Below are positions 56,930 to 64,000 of a stretch of 64,000 nt of DNA, piece by piece. How positions within the stretch are numbered: position 1 is the stretch's first letter; each line of letters opens with the position of its first letter. This DNA is from Pseudomonas fulva. GTDB lineage: Bacteria > Pseudomonadota > Gammaproteobacteria > Pseudomonadales > Pseudomonadaceae. The stretch is from assembly GCF_015680705.1 (NCBI RefSeq), contig NZ_JADNYP010000003.1, positions 248,001 through 312,000 of the forward strand, read 5' to 3'. The notes under the pieces were generated by a model. The model ran no database searches, was not told the origin of the DNA, and saw nothing but the letters and a program-made list of their open reading frames with translations. A program made the translations under genes and the position numbers.

Positions 56930-57394
56930 TCAAACGATGGTGAACAGCGGCTGGTCGAACTCAACCGGCTGACCGTCTTCCACCAGGATCGCGTCGATGA
57001 CGCCACCGATATCGGCTTCGATGTGGTTCATCATCTTCATGGCTTCGACGATGCACAGCGTGTCGCCCTTCTTCACCGTCTGGCCGACTTCGGCGAAGTT
57101 GGACGAGGTCGGCGACGGCTTGCGGTAGAAGGTGCCGACCATCGGCGAGCGGATCACCGTGCCTTTGAGCGCCGGGGCTGCGGCTTCGGCGGCTGGCGCG
57201 GCGGCTGCAGGGGCAGAGGCCGGGGCTGCGGTCGGAGCGGGCGCGGCCACCGGGGCGGCGAAGTACTGCTGGCCGACCGGGGACTTGCTGTGGCGGCTGA
57301 TACGAACCGACTCTTCGCCTTCCTTGATCTCCAGCTCGTCGATGCCAGACTCTTCCAGCAGTTCGATCAGTTTCTTGACTTTACGGATATCCAT
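56930..57394 (-). CDS. accB: Biotin carboxyl carrier protein of acetyl-CoA carboxylase
   Basis: A 154-residue carrier. The N-terminal dimerising helix region (about 1-35) is followed by a flexible Ala/Pro linker (about 45-76). The biotinyl domain has the lysine acceptor Lys120 in E-A-M-K-M. Second gene in aroQ-accB-accC, the usual gamma-proteobacterial order. The 96-bp gap after aroQ could carry its own promoter. Confidence 0.98.
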   Translation of the reverse strand: MDIRKVKKLIELLEESGIDELEIKEGEESVRISRHSKSPVGQQYFAAPVAAPAPTAAPASAPAAAAPAAEAAAPALKGTVIRSPMVGTFYRKPSPTSSNFAEVGQTVKKGDTLCIVEAMKMMNHIEADIGGVIDAILVEDGQPVEFDQPLFTIV

Positions 57395-57490
57395 TAAGCA
57401 TCAACTCCCAAGGTTCGGTCAGGGATGTAATTTGAAAACGTGTCGAGGACGTTTCTGTAAAACCCGTGCCCATCGGGCCGGGCCTTGTCA

Positions 57491-57943
57491 TCAGGGCTGT
57501 GCGTGTGCAGCCAGGTATTCCAGCGCGGACTCCAGGGCCAACCGGTAGCCAGTGGCGCCAAGGCCGCAGATCACTCCCACGGCGACGTCGGAGAAGTAGG
57601 AGTGATGACGGAAAGGTTCGCGTTTGTGCACGTTGGAAAGGTGCACTTCGATGAATGGGATGCTCACCGCCAGCAATGCGTCACGTAATGCGACGCTGGT
57701 ATGGGTGAAGGCGGCCGGGTTGATCAGGATGAAGTCCACGCCTTCGTTGCGCGCCGCGTGGATGCGGTCGATCAGTTCATACTCGGCATTGCTTTGCAGG
57801 TACTGCAGGTGATGGCCGCCAGCGCGGGCACGCTGTTCCAGATCCTGGTTGATCTGCGACAGGGTCACGGCGCCATACAGGCCTGGCTCGCGAGTACCGA
57901 GCAGGTTGAGGTTCGGGCCGTGCAGCACCAGTAGGGTCGCCAT
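57491..57943 (-). CDS. aroQ: Type II 3-dehydroquinate dehydratase
   Basis: Shikimate-pathway dehydration of 3-dehydroquinate. The 150-residue small dodecameric enzyme has the [13 protein letters not shown] start. The catalytic Tyr lies in P-G-L-Y-G (about 20-24), N-P-A-A-F-T-H-T-S is near residue 76, and the [11 protein letters not shown] motif (about 99-109) carries the catalytic His. First gene of the aroQ-accB-accC operon. The start at 57943 is fixed by the family opening. Confidence 0.97.
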   Translation of the reverse strand: MATLLVLHGPNLNLLGTREPGLYGAVTLSQINQDLEQRARAGGHHLQYLQSNAEYELIDRIHAARNEGVDFILINPAAFTHTSVALRDALLAVSIPFIEVHLSNVHKREPFRHHSYFSDVAVGVICGLGATGYRLALESALEYLAAHAQP

Positions 57944-58060
57944 CTGCGGTTTCCTTGTTGTTCGGCAAGTCGATATAGCGCGGCGACTATGCCGCAAGCG
58001 ATGGCAAGTGTCCAGTTCCCTGCAATAGCCGGCACGATGCCCGAGATTCGCGCAAAGTAT

Positions 58061-58086
58061 GTGACCAAAAGCGGTTCTTTGGTCAC
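58061..58086. repeat. 9-bp perfect inverted repeat upstream of aroQ
   Basis: GTGACCAAA (58061-58069) and TTTGGTCAC (58078-58086) flank 8 bp, in the gap between the dsbD stop and aroQ. The form suggests a dimeric regulator's operator. I do not recognise the matching regulator. Confidence 0.6.
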
Positions 58087-58096
58087 TCTTGCCGGA

Positions 58097-58119
58097 AACT
58101 TCCCGCCAGTTGGGAAGTT
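58097..58119 (-). terminator. Terminator overlapping the dsbD stop codon
   Basis: AACTTCCC (58097-58104) and GGGAAGTT (58112-58119) form a perfect 8-bp stem. On the minus strand the stem begins inside the dsbD TAA and is followed by TTTCC. Confidence 0.6.
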
Positions 58120-59905
58120 AAAGCCCCAGGTCCTGGCGCATGCGTGATAGATGTCGGGCGAATTCTTCGACAGTGGTTTCGCCGACTACCCGATCGGCGG
58201 TCATTTCGCTGCCGTTCGCGGCAAAGAACAGCAAGGCGGGTGGGCCGAACAGCTGGTAGCGGTCGAGCAGGGCACGCTGGGCGGCGTTGCTTTCGGTGAT
58301 GTCGAAGCGCAGGCGCACGAAGCCATCGAGCTGCTTGTGTATCGAGGCGGCCCCGAGCACTTCGCGCTCGATCACCTTGCAACTGATGCACCAGTCGGCA
58401 TACCAGTCGAGCACGACCGGTTGCCCGTCCGCCTTGGCCTGGGCCAGTGCCGCATCCAGTTCGGCTGGCGTGGTGAGGGTGCGCCAGGCATCGACCTGCG
58501 CCGGCTGCGCTGCAGTGCCGGAGCTACCGACCGGCGTGCCCAGCGGACGCAGCGGATCTCCTTGGCCGCTCAGGGCGCCGTGCCAGCAGGCAAAGGCATA
58601 GCACAGCAGCAGCAGGCCCAGCAGTTGCGCCAGACGCTGGCCCGGTGTCTTGTGCGTGAACTCGAGCGTGCCGAGGAACAGAGCCACGCCGGCGGCCAGC
58701 AGCCCGACCAGCAGGAGTGTCAGCGGCGCCGGCAGGACACGGGCGAGCAGACCGATCGCCAGGCCTAGCAGCAGCACGCCGATGGCGTTCTTCACCGTCA
58801 CCAACCATGCACCGCTCCTGGGCAGCCAGGCGGCGCCGCCGGTAGCCATCAGCAGCAAGGGCGCGCCCATGCCCAGGCCCAGGGCGAACAGCTTCAAGGC
58901 GCCGCCGAAGGCATCGCCGCTGGCGCTGATGTACAGCAACGCGCCAGCCAAAGGCGCCGATACGCAGGGCGACACCAGCAGGCTGGACAGCACTCCAAGC
59001 ACGGCCGCCCCGAGCAGCGAGCCGCCCTTGGTCCGGCTGGCGGCCTTGTCCAGGCGGCTGCTCAGGGCCTGGGGCAGCTTGAGTTCGAACAGGCCGAACA
59101 TGGCCAGGGCGAACAGCACGAAGAACAGCGCGAAGGGTATCAGGACCCAAGGCGATTGCAGGCGCGCCTGCAGATTGAGCCCCGCGCCGAACAGGCCCAT
59201 CAGCGCCCCGAGCACGGCGAAGCAGGCCGCCATCGGCAACACGTAGGCCAGCGACAGGCTCAGGCCGCGCAGGCCACCTACCTGGCCCCGCAATACCACG
59301 CCGGAAAGGATCGGCAGCATCGGCAGCACGCACGGGGTGAAGGTCAGCCCGACGCCCGCCAGGAAGAACAGCAGCAGTGAGCGCCAGCTCCAGCCTTCCG
59401 GGGCGACGGCAGGTATCGACGCGGCGGGGGCCCCGGCGGCGCCAGGGATTTCCAGGCGTTCGGTTTGCGGCGGATAGCACAAGCCCTTGTCGGCGCAGCC
59501 CTGGTAGGTGACCTGCAAGGTGACGGGCCGCTGCCCGGAGGCTTGGCGAGGCAGTTCGATGTCGACGATGCCGTGGTACACCTCGACGTCGCCGAAGAAC
59601 TCGTCGTGCTTGGCCTCGCCAGGCGGGATGCGAGCCTGGCCCAGGCCTGCGTCGGTCGGCTCGGTACGGAACTGGAAGCGATGGCGATACAGGTAATAGC
59701 CTTCCGCCGCGACGAAGCGCAAGGTGACGGTTTGCCGGTCGACGTGCTCCAGACTGAGCTTGAAAGCCTGGCGCACCGGAAGGAAGTCCGCGCTGGCAAC
59801 CAGCGAGGCGGCGCCTAGGGAAGCGCTGGGTCGGTTGTCGAGCAGGCTGCTGGCGAAGGACGGGCTGGCCAGCAGCATGAACAGCAGCAAAAACAGGCGG
59901 CGCAT
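58118..59905 (-). CDS. dsbD: Thiol:disulfide interchange protein DsbD
   Basis: Carries electrons from cytoplasmic thioredoxin across the inner membrane to periplasmic DsbC, DsbG and CcmG. 595 residues: signal peptide (1-18), DsbD-alpha domain (about 40-160, with C-A-D-K-G-L-C), eight-helix beta domain (about 175-450, with C in F-T-P-C-V-L-P), and a C-terminal thioredoxin domain with active site W-C-I-S-C (Cys506 and Cys509). Upstream of aroQ, as in P. aeruginosa (dipZ). Confidence 0.96.
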   Translation of the reverse strand: MRRLFLLLFMLLASPSFASSLLDNRPSASLGAASLVASADFLPVRQAFKLSLEHVDRQTVTLRFVAAEGYYLYRHRFQFRTEPTDAGLGQARIPPGEAKHDEFFGDVEVYHGIVDIELPRQASGQRPVTLQVTYQGCADKGLCYPPQTERLEIPGAAGAPAASIPAVAPEGWSWRSLLLFFLAGVGLTFTPCVLPMLPILSGVVLRGQVGGLRGLSLSLAYVLPMAACFAVLGALMGLFGAGLNLQARLQSPWVLIPFALFFVLFALAMFGLFELKLPQALSSRLDKAASRTKGGSLLGAAVLGVLSSLLVSPCVSAPLAGALLYISASGDAFGGALKLFALGLGMGAPLLLMATGGAAWLPRSGAWLVTVKNAIGVLLLGLAIGLLARVLPAPLTLLLVGLLAAGVALFLGTLEFTHKTPGQRLAQLLGLLLLCYAFACWHGALSGQGDPLRPLGTPVGSSGTAAQPAQVDAWRTLTTPAELDAALAQAKADGQPVVLDWYADWCISCKVIEREVLGAASIHKQLDGFVRLRFDITESNAAQRALLDRYQLFGPPALLFFAANGSEMTADRVVGETTVEEFARHLSRMRQDLGL

Positions 59906-59994
59906 GGCGGTCTCGCTAGGTAAAACGTGCGCGCATGATAACGGACTCTGCTCGGCTTGGGGCGGTGACGCAGCGATCAGCGCCTGGCGGGACG

Positions 59995-61956
59995 TCAGAC
60001 GCGGAACGCGCGCACCGCCGTGTTCAACGCGTCGCCGAGCCTTAGCAGCTGTTCGCCTTGCTCGCGGCCCTCGCCGACGCGTTGCAGATTGTCTTCGCCC
60101 AGCGCATGGATGCGCTCGCTATGGCCGCGGATGTCGCCGACCGCGCCGGTCTGCTGCGCGGTCGCGTCGGCGATGCGGGTCGCGGTAACGGCGATGGTGC
60201 CGATGGCGCTGACGATGGTGGCCAGCGCGCCATCGGCGGCCTGCGCCTGGCCTACGGTGGTTTCGGCATGCTCGAGCTGATGGCGCATGCCTTCGAGCGA
60301 GTCGCGGGCCGCCAGCTGCAAACGGTCGATCAACGCCTGGATCTCGCCGGTGGCGCCGGTGGTGCGTTGCGCCAGGGAGCGTACCTCGTCGGCCACCACG
60401 GCGAAGCCGCGACCCATTTCGCCGGCGCGGGCCGCCTCGATGGCGGCATTGAGCGCCAGCAGGTTGGTCTGTTCGGCGATCGAGCGGATCACCGTCAGCA
60501 CACCGCCAATGGTCGCCGATTCCTCGGCCAGTTGCTCGATGGCCTGGGCATTGCCCTGGACCTCCTCGACCAGCGTGCGCAGCCCGGACAGACTCTGGCC
60601 AATCACCGCCTGGCCATGCTCGACGGCGCGGTCGGCGTCATGGCTGGCCAGCGCGGCGGACCTGGCATCGCTGGCCACCTGCTGGATGGTGGTTTCCAGC
60701 GCGCCAAGGGCATCGCGGATCAGCGCGGTGTCGCCGGCCTGGCGTTCGGTGCCATCGTGCAGCGCACTGCTCATGCCAGCCAGCGCCTGGCTGCTGCCGA
60801 CCACTTGCTCGGCGTTGTGGCGCAGGGCGTCGACCAGCTCGACCAGATATTGGCGCAGGCGATTGAGCGATTCCTGGATATCGTGCAGCTCCCGGTTGCT
60901 CCGGCCCAGCGCGATGGGCTGGGCGAAATCCCCCTCGGCCCAGCACGAGAGCGCCGGCGCCAGGTTGGTGAGCACGCGCGCCAGACGCCGCTGAAGACCA
61001 TCGATGAGTACTGCGATCAGCAGGATCAGGCCGATCATCAGGCCCTGCATGACCCGCACTTCACGCTGGATCAGGGCATGTCGGGCGCGCACCTCCGGCT
61101 CCAGCGCGGCGATCGCCTGGCGAACCGACGCCAGCCGCTGCGCCGTGCTGCTGGCCAGCATGGCGCGTCGTTCGATCTGTTCGCGGGTGCGACGCAATTC
61201 CCCCGGATAACGACTGAGCAGGCCCTGCAGCTCGCGCTTGAGCGCCACCGCGGCATCTTCGCGCTGCTCGCTGGCCTCGCTCTGCAAGCCCATCATCGCC
61301 GCGAAATCGTCGGCGCCCGATTCGCGGGCACGGGTCACGCCGAGCAGCGGCAACTGCTCGATGAGTTCGGCCTGGGTGCGGATCGACTGCAATTCGCGCA
61401 GGACCTCATCGGTCAGTTCCGCGCGGCCGCTGCCGACCAGCTTGGCACGCGCCAGCGACAAGCGACCCAGGTGCAGAGTGGCTTCGAGCAGTGGCGACAG
61501 GTAGGCGCTGGCGTGCTCGCTGGCACTGTCCCTGGCATACACGGTGAGCTGCTCGAGGCTGGCGCCCAGCTCACGCTCGGCCTGCAACAGCAGGGCCTGG
61601 GGATCGCCGGCCAGCTTGCCGGCGCCAAGCAGTTCGTCGCCGGTGAAGGCCTGCAAGCCTTCGAGGCTCGGCCGCAGCCTGGTCGCCAATGCCGACGGCC
61701 ATTCGGCCAGCGCCGCCTGCAATTGCTCGATGGCCTGCAGCGCCTGGGCATGACGAACCGCGTCGCCACTGGCCAGGTAGGCTTCGATGTTACGGGCCGC
61801 CTGGTTCTGGAAGCGCTGGGAAAGGTCCAGGTAGCGCTCCACCAATTGGTAGGGGCGCTCCAGGGCGCGCTGCGACCACCACAAGGTGGCCCCCAGAGCG
61901 AGGCAGACGGTGAGCAGTAGCAAGGTGTTGAAATTGGTGAGCCACTTCAGGCGCAT
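59995..61956 (-). CDS. ctpL: Methyl-accepting chemotaxis protein, CtpL type
   Basis: A 653-residue chemoreceptor. One N-terminal helix (about 10-28), a long all-helical periplasmic domain (about 30-305) with many Leu/Glu/Arg heptads, a second helix (about 308-325), a HAMP-like segment, and a signalling domain with the hairpin tip [16 protein letters not shown]. aeruginosa CtpL, at the same place next to dipZ, mediates taxis to low phosphate; the ligand here is by analogy. No CheB/CheR C-terminal pentapeptide. Confidence 0.88.
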   Translation of the reverse strand: MRLKWLTNFNTLLLLTVCLALGATLWWSQRALERPYQLVERYLDLSQRFQNQAARNIEAYLASGDAVRHAQALQAIEQLQAALAEWPSALATRLRPSLEGLQAFTGDELLGAGKLAGDPQALLLQAERELGASLEQLTVYARDSASEHASAYLSPLLEATLHLGRLSLARAKLVGSGRAELTDEVLRELQSIRTQAELIEQLPLLGVTRARESGADDFAAMMGLQSEASEQREDAAVALKRELQGLLSRYPGELRRTREQIERRAMLASSTAQRLASVRQAIAALEPEVRARHALIQREVRVMQGLMIGLILLIAVLIDGLQRRLARVLTNLAPALSCWAEGDFAQPIALGRSNRELHDIQESLNRLRQYLVELVDALRHNAEQVVGSSQALAGMSSALHDGTERQAGDTALIRDALGALETTIQQVASDARSAALASHDADRAVEHGQAVIGQSLSGLRTLVEEVQGNAQAIEQLAEESATIGGVLTVIRSIAEQTNLLALNAAIEAARAGEMGRGFAVVADEVRSLAQRTTGATGEIQALIDRLQLAARDSLEGMRHQLEHAETTVGQAQAADGALATIVSAIGTIAVTATRIADATAQQTGAVGDIRGHSERIHALGEDNLQRVGEGREQGEQLLRLGDALNTAVRAFRV

Positions 61957-62354
61957 AGCCGCAGACTTCCAGCGGGATCAGGTTAGGCTGCCGACCGTAT
62001 TGCGTTTTCGTGACGCGATGATGACGAAGCCAGCCCATCGGGAAAAAATGTGGCTTTTTGCCTTTATGCTCGAGGTGGCTGGCAAGCAGCGCTGCGGCGG
62101 TTCCAGAACGACCCTGGCAATGCTCGGGGCGACGGTTTGCAGCCTCTGCGCGCGCGCCGATCTGGCACGCCCGCACGGGCCTTCGCCGGCTCGGGCGGCC
62201 TGTCTAGCTGGGGCGCGACGGCGACTGGCCAGGCTGGTCGCTTATCTTCCTGGCCTCGCTTGTTTTATAGTGCAGCGACCCGTGCTTGCCGCGGCACCCT
62301 GACCCGTGCCTGCGGTCCAAGCCCTGAACCGTCGTGACTGATAAGGACAATCCC
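61957..62354. other. 398-bp divergent intergenic region
   Basis: Lies between the chemoreceptor (minus) and the DUF2333 gene (plus). I see TATAGT at 62266-62271 as a possible -10 for the plus-strand genes, without a convincing -35. No FliA-type promoter was found for the chemoreceptor, and no small gene is evident. Confidence 0.35.
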
Positions 62355-63422
62355 ATGCTGGACTGGAAAAACCGTACAGGCGAAGCCGAGCCCCGCGAGC
62401 GGGTCGATTCGCGGGGCGCCGCTACCCGTAGCTACCTCGGCGGCTTGTGGAGCAAGGCGCTGGGCATCGTGATCGGCCTCTACCTGCTGGTGTGCATTGG
62501 CCTGAGCTGGTACTGGAGCCAGGAGCCGGACCTGTTCCCGGTGCAGCAGGGTGCCCAGGCGGCCGCCGAGCGCAACGGGCAGAAGATGGTGGTCGGCTAT
62601 ACCACCATCGAGACCTTGAAAAGCGTCGCCACCACCTTGCTGGACAAGCCCGGCGGCTATATCTCCAACGACCGTTTCCCGCCGGGACTGTGGATGGACA
62701 ACATGCCGAGCTGGGAGTACGGGGTGCTGGTCCAGGTTCGCGACCTGGCGCGTGCACTGCGCAAGGACTTCGCCCGTTCCCAGTCGCAGTCGACCGAGGA
62801 CGCGGACCTGGCGCGCGCCGAGCCGCGCTTCAACTTCGACCAGAAGAGCTGGATCCTGCCGTCGAGCGAATCGGAATACCAGGAAGGTATCCGTTCCTTG
62901 AGCCGCTACCAGGCGCGCCTGGCCGCTGGCGACCAGGGGGCCATCTTCTATACCCGCGCCGACAACCTCAACAACTGGCTGGGCGATGTCGCCACGCGCC
63001 TGGGCTCGCTGTCTCAGCGCCTGTCGGCCAGCGTCGGCCGGGTCAAGCTCAACAGCAACCTGAAGACCGAGACCGTGGTCGCCGGCCAGGCGCCGCAGGT
63101 GGATGAGGAAGTGGTCGAGACACCTTGGCTGCAGATCGACAATGTCTTCTACGAAGCGCGTGGCCAGGCCTGGGCACTGTCGCACCTGCTGCGTGCCATC
63201 GAGGTCGATTTCGCCGACGTGCTGGCCAAGAAGAACGCGACGGTCAGCGTGCGCCAGATCATTCGTGAGCTGGAAGCCTCGCAGGAAGCCTTGTGGAGCC
63301 CGATGGTGCTCAATGGCAGCGGCTTCGGCATGTGGGCCAACCATTCGCTGGTCATGGCCAACTACATTTCGCGGGCCAACGCCGCCGTCATCGACCTGCG
63401 CCAGCTGCTGTCGCAAGGCTGA
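62355..63422 (+). CDS. DUF2333 family membrane-anchored protein
   Basis: A 355-residue protein with a hydrophilic N-terminus, one membrane helix (about 35-60) and a long, mostly helical remainder that should be periplasmic. DUF2333 proteins are common in gamma-proteobacteria and have no known function. AAGGA at 62343-62347 supports the ATG at 62355. Its stop overlaps the NUDIX start by one base, implying a two-gene operon. Confidence 0.85.
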   Translation: MLDWKNRTGEAEPRERVDSRGAATRSYLGGLWSKALGIVIGLYLLVCIGLSWYWSQEPDLFPVQQGAQAAAERNGQKMVVGYTTIETLKSVATTLLDKPGGYISNDRFPPGLWMDNMPSWEYGVLVQVRDLARALRKDFARSQSQSTEDADLARAEPRFNFDQKSWILPSSESEYQEGIRSLSRYQARLAAGDQGAIFYTRADNLNNWLGDVATRLGSLSQRLSASVGRVKLNSNLKTETVVAGQAPQVDEEVVETPWLQIDNVFYEARGQAWALSHLLRAIEVDFADVLAKKNATVSVRQIIRELEASQEALWSPMVLNGSGFGMWANHSLVMANYISRANAAVIDLRQLLSQG

Positions 63423-63958
63423 TGAGACTCGACTCCCGGGAACTGGCCCACCGCGCAGCCTCGGAGGCCGAGCGGGTGGCCTGGGTCGACGAGCATGACC
63501 AGCTGCTCGGTGCGCTGCCACGCGCCGAGCTGCGCGAACGGGGCCTGGTCGGCCGCTGCACCTTCATCTTGCTGTTCAACGCAGCAGGGGAGCTGTGCGT
63601 GCATCGGCGCACCTTGAGCAAGGCCCTGTATCCTGGCTACTGGGACGTGGCTGCCGGCGGCATGGTCGCGGCGACGGAAGACTACGACCAGTGCGCGACA
63701 CGCGAGCTGTCCGAGGAACTGGGTGTCGAGGGCGTCGAGTTGCGCTTTCACGAGACCTTCTTCTTCGACCAGCCCGGCAACCGGCTCTGGGCGGCGGTGT
63801 ACTCGGCGACCTGGGACGGCCCGCTGCGGCTGCAGCCCGAAGAGGTCAGCCAGGCGTGTTTCATCGGCCTGTCCCAGGTCATGGCTGACAGCCAGCACCA
63901 GCCATACTGTCCTGATTCCCTGGTGGCCTTGCAGCGTTTCCTGGCCAGCCGGGCCTGA
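63422..63958 (+). CDS. NUDIX hydrolase
   Basis: A 178-residue hydrolase of nucleoside diphosphate-X compounds. The NUDIX box is complete: G-G-M-V-A-A-T-E, then R-E-L-S-E-E-L-G with the catalytic Glu residues (about residues 79-101). The surrounding sequence resembles the YfcD/isopentenyl-diphosphate-isomerase-like branch (W-V-D-E-H-D-Q near residue 21). Substrate unknown. Translationally coupled to the DUF2333 gene. Confidence 0.9.
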   Translation: MRLDSRELAHRAASEAERVAWVDEHDQLLGALPRAELRERGLVGRCTFILLFNAAGELCVHRRTLSKALYPGYWDVAAGGMVAATEDYDQCATRELSEELGVEGVELRFHETFFFDQPGNRLWAAVYSATWDGPLRLQPEEVSQACFIGLSQVMADSQHQPYCPDSLVALQRFLASRA

Positions 63959-64000
63959 GGTCGCGATTGTTTCCGGAAATGGCGCATTTCGCTACTTAGC

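Overview
The window is chromosomal DNA from a Pseudomonas, most likely of the P. putida group. The evidence is high GC (roughly 60-65% by eye), protein sequences that read like Pseudomonas orthologues throughout, and gene order that follows the known P. aeruginosa PA4841-PA4936 and P. putida core arrangement. Examples are rlmB-rpsF-rpsR-rplI-dnaB, azurin-nadE-pncB, retS-purD-purH-fis-dusB, and prmA/accC-accB-aroQ-dsbD-ctpL. I see no insertion sequence, prophage, CRISPR array, rRNA or tRNA. Almost all of it is core genome, so the unusual signals are mostly regulatory or intergenic.

Layout. 1-4.5 kb: translation and replication genes (end of rlmB, the S6/S18/L9 ribosomal protein operon with a DUF2232 membrane protein inside it, dnaB). 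4.6-10.6 kb: a YgiQ radical-SAM protein, a LOG-family hydrolase, azurin, and the NAD salvage pair nadE-pncB. 11.1-16.2 kb: a five-gene branched-chain-amino-acid-type ABC transporter (LivK/H/M/G/F), preceded by a textbook sigma-54 promoter and an NtrC-type palindrome. 16.2-29.6 kb: a 650-bp gap rich in DnaA-box-like sequences, then mostly single genes (SDR, AGE isomerase, DesT-like regulator, a small repeat protein, AsmA, Dps-like ferritin, OsmE, a lipase, an AI-2E permease, a YegD-type Hsp70, cbpA-cbpM, mddA).

29.6-37.7 kb: an amino-acid permease, then a copper-uptake cluster on the minus strand (DUF2946, PCu(A)C, DUF2946, OprC, PepSY membrane protein), then qmcA/nfeD. 37.8-45.4 kb: two divergent corrin-ring operons (cobL-cbiD-cobK and cobG-cobH-cobI-cobJ), an aerobic pathway carrying CbiD and a CbiG-CobJ fusion. 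45.4-55.3 kb: retS, purD, purH, fis, dusB, a zinc-ribbon/DUF3426 protein and prmA, all on the minus strand. 55.5-64 kb: accC-accB-aroQ, dsbD and a CtpL-like chemoreceptor on the minus strand, then a DUF2333 protein and a NUDIX hydrolase on the plus strand.

The observations most worth following are the NtrC/sigma-54 control region (10839-11069), the DnaA-box-like cluster (16298-16841), two diverged intergenic elements sharing a hairpin with a compensated base pair (17753-17800 and 22892-22939), and a 30-codon ORF with a good ribosome binding site beside azurin.
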